Positions 34,970 through 46,289 of a DNA stretch of 64,000 nucleotides are shown piece by piece; position 1 is the first letter of the stretch; each line of letters opens with the position of its first letter. The DNA is from Larix kaempferi (taxonomy: Eukaryota; Streptophyta; Pinopsida; Pinales; Pinaceae), in contig BSBM01000001.1 of assembly GCA_027924585.1 (NCBI GenBank), positions 53,436,501 to 53,500,500 of the forward strand, read 5' to 3'. The translations under genes were made by a program, and so were the position numbers. The notes under the pieces were generated by a model. That model was not told the origin of the DNA. It ran no database searches and saw only the letters and a program-made list of their open reading frames with translations.

Positions 34970-35290
34970 TTTGGTGCGCTTGTTGTCAAGTCGCACTGGT
35001 GCGTACATAAGTAAAATGAACCATCTTAAAAATAATTTAAAAACCTGTACGACAGTGCTTGTAATGTTAAGACGCACCGGTGCGCTTATCTGTAGGAAAC
35101 CCACCGTAATGAATTATTTTGTAAAAATGCATGTAGAAATATCTGCTACCAAATGTAGTGGATATTTTCCACCGTGGGGGATTTTGTGGATATTCTTTAA
35201 CGGTGTGTTTATATTCATTATGAACTGGTGCGTTGGGTTTATGTTAGCGCACTGTTGCGTTTATATATGAATAAACACACCCGTTTATTT
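34970..35290. repeat. Third 'gcaccggtgc' motif array
   Basis: Words such as ggtgcgcttgttg, gtcgcactggtgcg, gacgcaccggtgcgc, actggtgcgttg and gcgcactgttgcg in AT-rich DNA. The array is upstream of the SET-domain pseudogene and outside the right inverted-repeat arm, mirroring 23150-23480. Confidence 0.75.
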
Positions 35291-35611
35291 TGTAAATTCT
35301 TTGTTTTTATGTGTCCACTTAAAATTATATATTCATACCAAATGTACTTTTAGGATTTAACCAAACCAATTACAATATTTCATAGTATATATATGTTGAT
35401 TGTTTATTTGGCTCAAATGAAGGAAGGAAAGTTTGTAGTATAAAATATCCAATTCTTCAGATTCCAGCTCATACCAGCTTGTTCAAAGTTCGATGATTTC
35501 TCCCATTTCATCGTCGGTAAGTTCAGGTTTTATTTATTTTTTGACTACTTATTTGAATTTATGTTACTTATCCATGTGAATCTGAATATTGATTTATTCT
35601 ATATTGCAGGA

Positions 35612-36858
35612 TCATGATTCGGGTTGAGTTCGGATGCACAAGACATTCCACCAGTTTCAAAACGTCGTAAGCTCTTATCAGGAGCAAGATACCGCAAGCA
35701 GTTCATGGATGAAAATGGGATGCCACTTTGTCCCGTCAATTGTAACATGCCATCTTCAAGCCACCATCCTGGTTCATCGACGATAATTCGTCGCAAGCTG
35801 GAACACTTTTATGAGACCCCAGTATTTTGTGGTTGTTCAAAATGTCAAGGGTTGAAGGAGAACCCTCGACGTGTCACACTCACCATTACACCAATGATAG
35901 ATTACCTAATGTCGATGGTCTAATACCCCCTACTGCAGTAAAAAATCCAATAGGTGATATAGAAAAGACACGCAGGAACACTTTCCTATGCTCATTTTTG
36001 AAAAAATTGGAAGCCAAAACAACTATGTCTCATCCTAAATTGACGAACCCCTTAGCTTATGTTCAGTCATCTGAAAGTTCTAGTGATCCAAAGTATGATA
36101 TGAATGCCACCCAAACCATCTCTACTAGAAGATCCAAAATGTTGCATGAGTTGAGAGCAAAACTGTCCAAGTAGACATCGAGGTCCGTCCAATTGTTGGA
36201 GGGTAGCGATCATTTCTCCCTTCCTGTGAATTTTCAAATTAAATATCAAACTTCTTACAACTGCTCTTTATATGGCACTTGGCCATCCTCTCTACTTGTG
36301 CCTGATGTTGGAACCAAATTCTCCTTTTGTGGTAATCGTTTTATGATTACCAAGTCTAATATAGATGTTGCAAATCTTGAGTTGTTTATCCTTTCACATG
36401 TACTTGTTCCTCCCAAATAGTCAGTACCAATTATGCCATTTTTAGGTCCTATCTATTGTCGGTCTGGTTACTTGAATATTGTTAAATACAAGCACATCAT
36501 TTGCACGTATAGTATGTGCATGAATGGTTATGTTTCTGGAAACTTTAACATGAAGAAACTATTGTATATAGATGGTCGTCCACGCACTCATGGGAACATT
36601 GCAGGGTTCATAAATAGTTCTAGGTGCTCTTTATTTTCTCCAAATTGTTCATTTGATGAACACTTCAATTACCAAGAATTCTTTATGAAAAGGAAAGCAT
36701 CCAGATTTGTTGTTGTACATGCAATACATAGTTTATCTTCTGGTGATGAGTTGTTAATAAACTACAACTTCCATAGACCACCAACCGCTCGTTGGAGATG
36801 CCTTGCATTGGGATTACCTTTAGAAGTTCCCCTGGGGCGTAAGACAAAAAAACATTGA
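35612..36858 (+). pseudogene. SET-domain protein (histone-lysine methyltransferase-like)
   Basis: A plausible 5' UTR intron ends at ttctatattgcag (35609). The N-terminal part has SKRRKLLSGARYRKQFMDE and a Cys-containing stretch FCGCSKCQG. One frame from about 35827 to 36858 then reads through with TAG stops at about 36172 and 36418; the first exon part is in another frame, so at least one indel occurred. The SET signature is clear in the ORF at 36433: GNIAGFINSSRC (residues 54-65) with FSPNCSF resembles the NHSCxPN block, and SGDELLINYNF (103-113) the GEELxxDY block. The canonical His of NHSC is Ser and the DY is NY, so activity is doubtful even in the parent. SET proteins methylate lysine. 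A TE-borne copy is inferred from its surroundings. Confidence 0.75.
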
Positions 36859-37289
36859 TTAATTGTATTTGTTAATTTTCAATGGATTCATATTAATGTA
36901 TTGCTCAGTTTGAAATTATGTTTTATAAATTGTTAATTTAATTTATAAATTCAATTTGAAAATGTGTTGCTCAATTTTAAATTTTTATATTTAATGTGGA
37001 ATTGATGTTAATTTATCGCTCAATCTGAACGTCTTCTTTATAAATTGTTTGCAGCTTAACATTCTCTACTGGAAGTGATTCTCGTGCTTTTTTTCTATAA
37101 TGCGAGATCAAACCAATTTCATTGTGCTTACTAACATCATTGATGTAATGTTCAATATTTTTGAAATCGGGATTCTGATGATGAGCGACCTGCCTACCAT
37201 CTTCCGTTGCACCCCAGTACAATGTCAAATCAAGAGAAGGATGAAAAAAGAGCGCAACTTAGAGATGAAGCATACCAAGCATGATTGAA
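36859..37289. other. Spacer between SET and TNP2 pseudogenes
   Basis: AT-rich DNA with near repeats of 'aatttaatttataaattcaatttg'. A 71-codon minus-strand frame (37013-37228) has no recognisable domain. No gene supported. Confidence 0.45.
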
Positions 37290-37724
37290 TCAACCACCTA
37301 TTCAATTTCCAATGTGTCCATCCTCACCAATCAAGAATTCCTATAGTAATAGGAGTTCTTCACATGTTGGAAATGGAGGCAATGAAGTAGAGGTTGGTAT
37401 GGACGAGTTATTATGACAAAGGAATGCCATGGATGCAATGTTGTTCCATACATTCCAGGACAATGATCTAGGGGATGATGCTCATATTACTGAAGCTTTC
37501 TTAGAAAGCCTTAAATCGTCTTCCAGCGCACCTTTATTTGGATCTGGTCGGTCAAAGTCTACACAGTTGGGGACAACAATGTTACTATACAACTTAAAAG
37601 CAAAGTATAGCATGTCAGACGCATGTTTCTAGACAATGTTGAGGGAACTGACTATCAAATACATTATATTTTGAGTAATCTTGTGACATAATCATCATTG
37701 AAAATGGTCAATTTTATGAATGTT
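37290..37724 (+). pseudogene. CACTA TNP2 transposase, N-terminal piece, split by the LINE
   Basis: The frame at 37429-37632 reads FHTFQDNDLGDDAHITEAFL and then KYSMSDACF-stop-TMLREL, which matches the region before the zinc-binding part of TNP2 transposases (the 'ms.ksFtmLLeLL' segment). A TAG stands at the usual Trp or similar position. The gene is interrupted by the LINE at the duplicated site attttatgaatgtt (37711-37724) and resumes at 45096. TNP2 is the catalytic transposase of CACTA elements, so this belongs to a CACTA, quite possibly the one whose left end is at 5463. Confidence 0.72.
37711..37724. repeat. LINE target site duplication, left copy
   Basis: attttatgaatgtt, repeated at 45096-45109. 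With one mismatch the match extends to 17 bp (37708-37724 and 45093-45109). Confidence 0.85.
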
Positions 37725-37738
37725 TTTTGTTGTTGTTG

Positions 37739-38998
37739 TAAGTTGTAGAGCAAAAATTTAATTATCATAAACTGAATGTACATCTAGAGCCGAGTAGAGT
37801 TTTGCATATTGGGGAGGTCTCATATGGTGAAGCCACCATCCCAATTGCTCAAAAATACTGTAATGACTGACATAATACAAAATTGAGACATCTGGTGTAT
37901 GGTTTTCCCTTAAAAAAGTTGGGACTTTCTTCAAAAAAGAAAACCTATTATGTCTAACTATGCTGAAAAAAAGACTATGCAGAAAATAGAAGCAAAAGAG
38001 CTGATGGTCGCAGAGGTAACCCAGATCAATGGCCGCCCAGGTTTCATTCTGCCGGTGGTTTCTCTGGGTCGTCCTCGATGATGGGGCAGGTTGCATGGTA
38101 TTCTTAAAAAATCCCTGGAGGGGGCAGCGAAGGAGAACCTGGAGTATGCATTCCATCCTGGGTGGTGCTGGGTCCTGGAGCAGTGCTTTTGTTCTTCATT
38201 CATGGCAATTTCTTTTTAGCCAACCCATTGTCTGTAGCTGTCTCTTCAGCTTCTTCATTTTTGCCATCCTGTTTTACAGGTTCTGAATTGTTGCCAATGG
38301 AGAAAACCTCCCAGGTCATGTTTGCATTGAGAGTATTGGAGTGTTCCGCTGCTTCCTTCAAGCTTTCCTTGACGTTGCGGACGATGCTGGAACTGGCTTT
38401 CTATTTGGCTTCTATTTCTTCTATGAGTGTGCTCATCATGTTTTTGAGCAACCAGTAATGGTTAATGGCACCGCCATTACTACCAGCAGCAAGGAGTGCC
38501 GCTACTCTGCGAGCCTCCCATCCGTCTATGAGATTGCACGTCCTCGCCGAGATACGTTCGGCATATCCATCCATCACAGACCAGTCCATGGCCACCTTGG
38601 GCTGACGATTGTTGTTCTTACTGCCGCTCCCACTCCCACGATGCGAAATGCCCCTGGTGCAGTTCGTCATGGCAGAGGGTATGTCTGCAATTACCTTGTA
38701 GTTCGCTGAAGCCAAGGGAAGAAATGCAGTGTAGAGCCAGAGTTTTATCGTCGTAGCCCCGTCCATATCGACCAGGTGATTTAAGGAGCCCAGGTAATTA
38801 TTGTCACAGGCTGTCGTCCTCATTGAAACTACTGATATTGAATGCAGGTCCCAAAGGTCGAGGGGAAACGTCAAACCAGGCACGCGGGAAGGAGATCGAC
38901 ATTAACTCCCTCGTCCTCAAGACTTAAGTTTGTGTCATCGTCCAGATTGCCGCGTTGTCGAGCTTCTAGATGGCTGCATTGTCCATCGTTAATGGTGG
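37739..38998 (-). other. 3' UTR of the LINE
   Basis: About 1.26 kb after the RNase H domain. A 160-codon minus frame (38401-38883) is open but has no known domain and lies past the normal end of ORF2. It could be residual coding sequence if the poly-C run at 39061-39073 caused a frameshift. Confidence 0.55.
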
Positions 38999-41900
38999 TC
39001 AGGTGTCTGTCGTTGTTCTCCAGAGGAGTATGCACTTGCATGCCGGAAATGTCATCGTGTACGGGGGGGGGGGGGTGCGGTGGCAGCGTCTCCCTGCACG
39101 CAGTTGCCGAGGAATGAGCTGTGATGTCACCTGCATCCAGGATATATAGATTTTTTTTGCAAGTTCTTGGAATTTTTGATGAAGATCTTTATCATCCATT
39201 GTAGCTACCGTGTTGATGGTGAGCAGGGAGCTATCTTCTGCTCCTTTATTTGCCACAATGTCAGCTACTGAGTTGGCCTTACATTTGACGTGCTGGAAGG
39301 AGATGGTTCTGGTGTTCATCAAGATCGCAGAGAGGTCTTGGAGACGTTGTTCAAGTCTCCAACTGGGGGAGATTTTCTTGACTGCCATGCCATGGAAGAT
39401 TTTGCTTGCTAAGTTGATGATGATTTGGGAGTCTCCCTCAATGATCAGGGGAGTGTAGTTATAAAGAGTGGCAATATTTATTCCTTCCACCAACCCTGAG
39501 AGTTCAACAACATTATTTGTGTCGTGACCAAGTGAACCATGAAATATACAATTGATGGATCCTAAACAGTCTCTGAAGACTCCTCCAAATCCTGCAGCAC
39601 CTGGGTTGCCTTTTGATGCTCCATCAAAATTGAGTTTGTAGAAGTCCGGAGGAGGTATGCTCCAGAAGTCAGGGCTGGAGATTTTGGGTGCCGTCTGAGG
39701 ATGGGGATGAATTGGAGGAATTATGAATTCCCATTTGATCAGGATTAGTTTTTCCTCGGGAGCAGTAGGGAGGTCTGCAGTATCCCAGCTAGAGATGCCT
39801 AGCGTTTCCTGAAGATTGTTTTTGAAGTTGAGCCAAATCGCTGTGAAGTTTTTGATTTTTCCTTCAAAAATTCTTTGATTTCTTTCCTTCCATATGTTCC
39901 AGATGGCCAAGCCTGGGGTGAGTTCCCAGATGCGGTTGAGTAGCTTGCTTTGAAAGGGTTGACATTCCCAGTTGGAGATGGTGCTGACGACGCCTCCCTG
40001 TGTTCTGTTAGTGTGATGAAAAATGTCATCAATGAGAGTCCATAACTTATTTGCCATGTCACAGGAATCTAGAAGGTGATTTGTGTCTTCAGCATGAGAG
40101 TTGCACATGATTCATCGTGAGGGTCCTTGAAATCCTCTTTTGAGTAGATTCTCCCATGTGAGGATTTCGCGATGGGTGAGGAGCCATAAGAAGGTGGTGA
40201 CTTTGGGCTAGAAGTTCGAAGTCCATATTCTTTTCCATCTTGGGTCTTTAGGATCGTCGTTAACATTCGTTACTACCTGATATGCTTCCTTGATTGTGAA
40301 GGTACCTTTTGTAGAGTGTCCCCATCTTAGAATATCATGATTCTCATTGACCTACTGATGATGGGTTTGCAATTCTTCTCTGAGGATCTCTTTGCTGTTG
40401 AGGGGTATCTGCGGGTCCCAGGTGTGGGGATCTTTCCAGATTCTATTTCCATAATGACCATCCTGATGCCAGTAATTGTTGACGGTAAGATTGGCATCTT
40501 ATTGAAGATGCTGTGTCAGGTCCAAGTGGGCAGTGATTGAATGGAGGCTGGGCCTTTGTTTCCAGGAGTCATGCCGAAAGAGAGCCTGGTCCCCTGCTCG
40601 AACTTCCCATAAACTATGCTGCTGTATTAGAGCTCTTTGATTATTGGCTTCTTGCCAAATGAGTGAGCCTGGTGGGTCCAGATTGTAATGGATTGTTTTC
40701 TGAGGGTCCCAGTCTCTTGCATATTTAGTGTTCCAGATTTGGATCCAAGGAGCGTTATTCGCTGTGACCCAATTCCACCATATCTTGGCACAAAGAACAT
40801 AATTGTTGATTTTCGGGTCTCTGAGGCCTAGACCTCCGAAATTTTTAGGTCTGCAGAGCATTTTCCAATTAACAAGGGCCCATTTGCGATTGTCATGATT
40901 TCCCCCCCAAAGGAAGGAACACTGCATCTTTTTTATTGATTTGATGACCCACTTGGGAGTAGCAAGTACTGAAAAAGGTAAAGGGGCATAGATTGTAAGA
41001 CTGATTTAAGCATGATGAGACGACTGGCTAGATTTAGGGTTCTAAAGGTCCACGAGGAGATTTTAGCTTCAAGTTTGTCGAGGATTTCTCTCCAAGATGA
41101 GTGTTTGATGGCAGTTTCGAAGAGCGGCACCCCTAGGTATTTAGAAGGTAGGGTGGAGATCTGGTAGCCAAGGATGTGCGCAATGTTTCTCTGGGTTATT
41201 GCATTGGTGTTGAAGAATAAGATATGATATTTTTCAAGGTTGATGGTGGTGGCTGATGCTGCCGAGAAGGTGTTTAGGGATTTTTTCAGTGAGCGGGTTT
41301 CCTGCACAGAAGAATGGCCAAAGAGGAGGTTATCATCTACAAATTGTTGATGAGTGGTAGGAGGGCAGCCATGGGGAGTGAGTCCCTTGAGTGTGTTATT
41401 AGCAACTAGAGATTTAAGCATGCGGCTTAGGCCTTCCATCATAAGGATGAAGAGAAAGGGAGAGAGGGGGTATCCTTGGCGGATGCCTCTGGAAGGAGTG
41501 AAGGTCGAGGACGGATATCCATTGACTGGGACAGAGAAAAAAGCAGAGGAGGTAAGGGTGATAATCCATTGGATCCATTCATTGCAGAAGCCATAGGCTT
41601 GAAGAATTTTCCTTATGAATTCCCAACTGAGCTTATCGAATGCTTTTGATAGGTCAAGTTTTACCAGCATACCAGGAGTTTTAGTGGTTTTTAGGGAGTG
41701 GATCATCTCGTGTGCAAGGATGATGCCATCCAGGATTTGGCGACCCTCAACATACCCAGTTTTCTCAGGGGATATGAGTATGGATAGCAAGGGTTTTAGT
41801 CTATTTGCAATCGCTTTCGTTATGATTTTATAAATGACATTGCAAAGAGATATGGGTCGGAACTTACCAGGGCAAGTAGTCCCCACTTCTTTGGGAATCA

Positions 41901-43429
41901 GAGTAAGAAAAGTGGCGTTCAATGCTGGGAGAACCCATCATTTTCTTCTGGATTCATCCACGAGTTCTAGAATGTCCTGTTTAAGAAAGCTCCAGCAGTG
42001 CTTAAAGAAGTTGGTCGTGAATCCGTCCGGACCTGGGGATGTGCCTTCCGCCATTTGCATGACCACTGTTTCGATTTCCTGAAAAGTGAAGGATTTCATG
42101 AGAGAGGCATTGTGCTCAGCTGTCACCAGATTGGGTATGTGGCTCGTGACATGATTGATAGTAGCTTCCCTATTGGAGATTTCTTCTATGATAAGGTTGT
42201 GGAAGTGAGTGGTGAGCTCCTGTTCAATGTCATTTTGAGTTCTTAGCAGACTGCCTTGTTCATCTTTGATGGCTAAGATGCGGTTGGTCATTCTGTGCTG
42301 AATCGCAGTTCTATGGAGGAAGGCAGTGTTTTTGTCCCCCTCCTTTAGCCATTTATTGCGTGACTTTTGCTTCCAAAGAGTTTCCTCTTGAATGCAGCGT
42401 TCATCCAACTGTTTTTGCAGATTTTTCTCTATTTCTTTGGGTGAGTCAGAGTATTCCTCCTCCATAATTTTATTTTGAATTTTTTCAAGGTCTTTCTCTA
42501 GAGAACTCTTTTCCTTAAAGATATTGCCAAAGGTGGTGCGATTCCATATTTTGAGCTTTGCTCTCAGAAGTTTAAGTTTTTGATGTATTATTGCCATTTT
42601 GGAATGCCCTTCCACGTTGGTGTTGGTCCACCATGTGCTTACCATATCCAAAAAGGTGGGGTTTGTAAGCCAAAATTTTTTGAATCTGAAGGGATTGAAT
42701 TTGAGATTACCTGAGTTGTGCCAGGAGAGTGAGATGGGCCAGTGATCAGAACCTGCAGATGGTAGGACGATGGTCATGATGTTTCCAGGAGCTTCGATGA
42801 TTTTCTGGGAGATAAGAAATCGATCCAGCCTTGAAGAGATTTGGTTGCTCCCTCTTCTTTTGTTGTTCCGGGTCATGAAACCTTCCGAGGGAAGGACGTC
42901 GATGAGATCACATTCTTCGATGTAGTCTTTGAAGCTGGAGTCCTCCTTGGAGAGGAAGCATCTTCCCCCTTTTTTTTTCCTGCAGAGAGGTGATCATATT
43001 GGAGTCCCCTCCAATGATAAGATTATCCTTTGAGTGCAGTTGAGAGAACCAGGTTAGATATTTGAGGAGCAGGGTCTTTGCAACAGGGGTTTGGGTTCCA
43101 TAAACATTCATGAGAAATCCAGAGATGTTAGTGCCTTCTAGATGGAAGGAGGCAGAGAGAGAATGGGATGAGGCAGCAAAGTCATTGAGCTGAATATGTG
43201 CGGGGTTCCAAGCTATTGCTAGGCCACCAGAAGCACCTTTAGCGTCGATTGCCATAGGTTGACAGCCTCTCCATATGGTTTTTTGGAAGAGATCTTGGAG
43301 AGTGTCATCAGTGCATTTGGTTTCTTGGAGAAGTATTATGGTGGGATTGTCTTGCATTATTTTCCTTTTCAACATATGGTGTTTGGAGGCACCGTTCAGA
43401 CCTCTTACATTCCAGGAGATTAGCTGCAT
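38999..43429 (-). pseudogene. LINE ORF2: endonuclease, reverse transcriptase, RNase H
   Basis: ORF2 nicks target DNA and copies the RNA. ATG near 43429 (MQLISWNVRGLNG) overlaps the end of ORF1. The APE-like endonuclease has SWNVRG, LLQETK, IGGDSNM and, after a frameshift, GSDHWPISL. Reverse transcriptase motifs are VKLDLSKAFDKLSW, GIRQGYPLSP and QQFVDDNLLFG (FVDD for the usual F/Y-A/V-D-D). The later region has a zf-RVT pattern (MCNSHAEDTNHLLDSCDMA) and an RNase H with NFDGASKGNPG, NNVVELSGL, IEGDSQIII and HVKCKANSVADIVANKG. Damage: a slip in an A9 run (42966-42980), a stop at 41938, a frameshift at 40927-40933 and stops near 40499, 40350 and 40105. Confidence 0.92.
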
Positions 43430-44937
43430 TGAGAACCGGAATTGGAGGTAGGGAAGAATTTCTTGAGTTGGGTATATTGCCCAGACTCGATTAATCTTGT
43501 ACCCAGTTGACTGATTATCTGCATGTCTGATTTTCTGCCCCCTTTCTTGTTGTCCCTTTGAAGTTTTTGTTTGTCTTTTTGAGGCAGATTCAGTATTCCA
43601 AGTTTGTTGTTCTTGGTCTTTTTCAGTACTTCTGACAGGAGCTGGATTTGCTTGGGTGAGATGGAGTGAAAGGATTTTTTGGAACAAGCATCTTCCATTC
43701 CCAAAATATCCAGATCTCCTATTTCCAGCTCCAACATGGAGTCATCTGTGGGTGTATCAGTGTTAATCGCGTTTTCAGTTTCCTGAATTCTGGCTGCTTC
43801 ATCTTCTGAAGAATTAGGGATATTTTCCTGGATCATAGAGGTTTTTTCCTGGGGGGTTTCAGGAGGAGCCTGTTTCTCATTTAAATTGTCCGAATCTTTG
43901 GGGTTTTCAACAACTATTTCCATCTTTTCAGGCCCAACCGGAAGATCTTCCGGTTGATTGATGAGGGTTTCAAAACAGTTGTTGGTGCTAGGTATATGGA
44001 GCTTTTTTCCTTCTTGTTGGGGTTTGCGGTGATGCTTTTTCCTGTGACCAATTCTTTGAAAGCCATCTTCATCTTTATTTGGATTCGTTGTTGCTTGACC
44101 TAGAGGGCAGTCTCTGTAAAGATGTCCATGCTCATGAAATCTTCTACATCGGAATGGTATGTGCTCATAATCTAAGGATTGTGTCCATTCAAAGTCATCA
44201 TGGATGAGGTTGATAGAGTCTGGTAGAGCTTTGGCTATATGCATGTAAACATAGATTTTGGCGTAGGAAGTGTACTTGTTGTATTTGGTTTGTTATACAA
44301 TTTTGACGAAGCTTCCCAATGAGTTTCCTATGTCCCAAAGGGTGTCTTCATCCCAATACTCTTGAGGGAGCGAGTACATGCGGATCCAAACCGAAGCCCA
44401 TGTGAAATATTCCTTCTTAGGGCTAAATCTTTCTGTCCAGTTTTTGAAGTAAAGGCCAGCCGAGTTAAAGAAATAAGGGCCACCTTCTTCCACTTTTGCT
44501 TTGTCGTCCGACCTTTCAAAAATGATAGTGAAAAAGCCTTTGGAGCTGAGTTGTAGTTCGAAATGCGCTTTAGGTTTCCATTTTGCTAAGATCCATCCTC
44601 TGAGAGCCTGTTCAGTGGTCCAGAATCCCATGAACTTGCCTATGAGGGCATTATCTTTCATGTATTGAGCTCTAGCATTCATTTGTTCCGCCGGAAGGAA
44701 GAGGGTTGGCCTCTTTGAGGTTTTGGCAATGCATGTCGTATTGCTTTTTACTGTTGCAGTTGTTGGTGTATCCACCAGATCTTTCTGTTTGTTTCCGCCA
44801 TTGCCAAGAGGTACTTTCGTAGATCCAATTTGAATGGATTCATTACCGGGTGGAGAGATGAAAGTCCTTGTTGATTGGAGTGCCTGATGGGAAGGGCCAG
44901 GAGCCCCTCCTGGGGGAGCATCCATGGAGGTGGCCAA
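43420..44937 (-). pseudogene. LINE ORF1: DUF4283 and CCHC zinc knuckle
   Basis: ORF1 binds the element's RNA. It starts MATSMDAPPGGAPG at 44937. The DUF4283-like part includes KFMGFWTTEQALRGWILAKW, GPYFFNSAGLYFKNW and WASVWIRMYSLPQEYW. After a single in-frame stop at 44293 (KIV-stop-QTKYN) the same frame goes on to the zinc knuckle CRRFHEHGHLYRDCPLG (first Cys partner replaced by Arg in one position, CRRFHEHGH), then a long acidic C-terminal tail. The stop codon at 43420 is 9 bases past the ORF2 start. The length, near 505 codons, is normal for plant L1 ORF1. Confidence 0.9.
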
Positions 44938-45095
44938 GAGTTTCAGTTTGATGGCCGTCGCAATTAGTACAGAGAGTAGAAGGGTGAGCCGAGAAGCTTA
45001 AGCGCACGCATGTGAAACCCTAGCAGAGCGATTTCGCCAAACCTCCTCTAAGCACTGTTGGAACACATGAGAAAGACCTTTAGATGCCTTCGTCG
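44938..45095 (-). other. LINE 5' UTR
   Basis: About 160 bases between the duplication and the ORF1 start. On the minus strand it contains gctagggtttcacatgcgtg and ends ctcttggccacctcc before ATG. A short 5' UTR with a 'agggttt' element is common in plant genes and LINEs. Confidence 0.6.
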
Positions 45096-45109
45096 ATTTT
45101 ATGAATGTT
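45096..45109. repeat. LINE target site duplication, right copy
   Basis: attttatgaatgtt, matching 37711-37724 exactly. Confidence 0.85.
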
Positions 45110-45725
45110 AAATGACATTGTACATTTGTATTTTCCACTAAATGTAGGTTATTCAAAGATAATGTACTTCCAAATGAAAATGTCTTTCCTGGAAGCTTCA
45201 CAAAGGCAAAACAAATGTTGAAAATGTTGGGTGTAGAGTACATATCTTATCATGCATGCCCCAATGACTGTATTCTATATAGAGATGAATATGAAGACAA
45301 AGTGATATGTCCAAAATGTGGGCATGCCAGATACAAAGAATCAAATAACAAGGCTAAATCACATGGTCCTCCTCATAAGATATTGAGGCACATGCCTATA
45401 ATCCCAAGGATTCAAAGGTTCTTTCGTTGCAAAGAATTAGCTATGCTACAAGGATGGCATGCATAGAACCGAAGTGAGGAAGGAGTTATGCGAATCCCAA
45501 TAGATTCAATAGCCATGAAGCATATAGAGGATACATATCCTGATAAATTCAACGATGAAGTACATATCCTTCAATTGATCATAGCCATTGATGCATCAAC
45601 CCATATTCCCAACCAAACAACATCTATATTGTTTGCCATGTAGTAGTGATCAATAACAATACCCCCCATGGTTTTCCCTGAAGAATGAACATCTTATGTT
45701 GGCTCTTATAATCCCTGGTAAAATA
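45096..45725 (+). pseudogene. CACTA TNP2 transposase, middle piece
   Basis: After the duplicated site and an apparent intron ending ctaaatgtag (near 45151), the frame reads FKDNVLPNENVFPGSFTKAK, then the TNP2 zinc-binding part: HACPNDCILYRDEYED, ICPKCGHARYKE, GPPHKILRHMPIIPRIQRFF, CKELAMLQGWHA, and in continuation EGVMRIPIDSIAMKHIEDTYP. The Cys pairs (HACPNDC and CPKC) are intact. A TAG at about 45466 precedes NRSEEGV. The next block, TPPWFSLKNEHLMLALIIPG (about 45660-45720), is reached after a deletion of the DxF region. The rest of TNP2 is missing. Confidence 0.85.
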
Positions 45726-45834
45726 AAAGTGAAGAATAAACACCAATTTCATTAAATTTGGACATATTCTAGTCTAAGTCACTTTGAAGACGGGTCAAAA
45801 ACAACCTTTCTAAACCCCAAAATCAAGGTTTCTA

Positions 45835-46010
45835 AAGTGCAAAATCTGGTTCCAAAAGTGCCAAATCTAGTTCCAAAAGTGGCAAATCCGGTTCCAAAAG
45901 TGGCAAATCTAGTTCCAAAAGTTCCAAATCTAGGTTCCAAAATTGCCAAATCCGGTTCCAAAAGTGTCAAATCCGGTTCCAAAAGTGCCAATCCAGGTTC
46001 CAAAAGCATA
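45835..46010. repeat. Minisatellite of about 20-bp units (ggttccaaaagtggcaaatc)
   Basis: Eight or nine units in a row, differing at one to three bases each; weaker related words (ttttgaaaac, cactttcaagc) extend to about 46200. Both strands are open (83 and 76 codons) because the unit length is near a multiple of three. Not taken as coding. Confidence 0.88.
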
Positions 46011-46289
46011 CTTTTGCTTTTCCTTTTGAAATTGGTTTTTGCGCTTTTCCAATATGATAATTATGATAATGGAACTTTTAGAACTTGATTTTTCCCTTTT
46101 GGAAGGCTACTTTTGACACTTCCAATACTTAAATTTTCAATTTTGAAAACCGATTTAGGCACTTTCAAGCTCTGATTTTGCATTTTCGAAAACCAAACTC
46201 AACACTTTACAAGTATTATAATCATAGTGAAATTGATAATAATAGTACAAACAAACATACGTGTATTATTTAACAAAATACTTTCATTT

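Larger units (their letters stand above)
37725..45095 (-). mobile_element. L1-type LINE, nearly full length (7.4 kb)
   Basis: The element is transcribed leftwards and flanked by a 14-bp duplication, attttatgaatgtt. It has a 5' UTR (44938-45095), ORF1, ORF2 with endonuclease, reverse transcriptase and RNase H, a 3' UTR (37740-38998) and a short A-rich tail seen on the plus strand as ttttttgttgttgttg (37723-37738). The RNase H domain and DUF4283-type ORF1 mark it as a plant L1-clade element. Frameshifts and stops in both ORFs mean it cannot move itself. Confidence 0.92.

Noticed and set aside
35150-35180. A possible CACTA right end (ctgctaccaaatgtagtgg)
   Set aside because: It has tgtagtg but lacks the adjoining complement of the left terminus (no ccttttcc), and no TTA duplication follows.
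39061-39073. G13 run as a regulatory or quadruplex site
   Set aside because: A single homopolymer inside the LINE; more likely slippage or an assembly error than a functional site.
40337-42246. Several plus-strand frames across the LINE
   Set aside because: Antisense shadows of ORF2.
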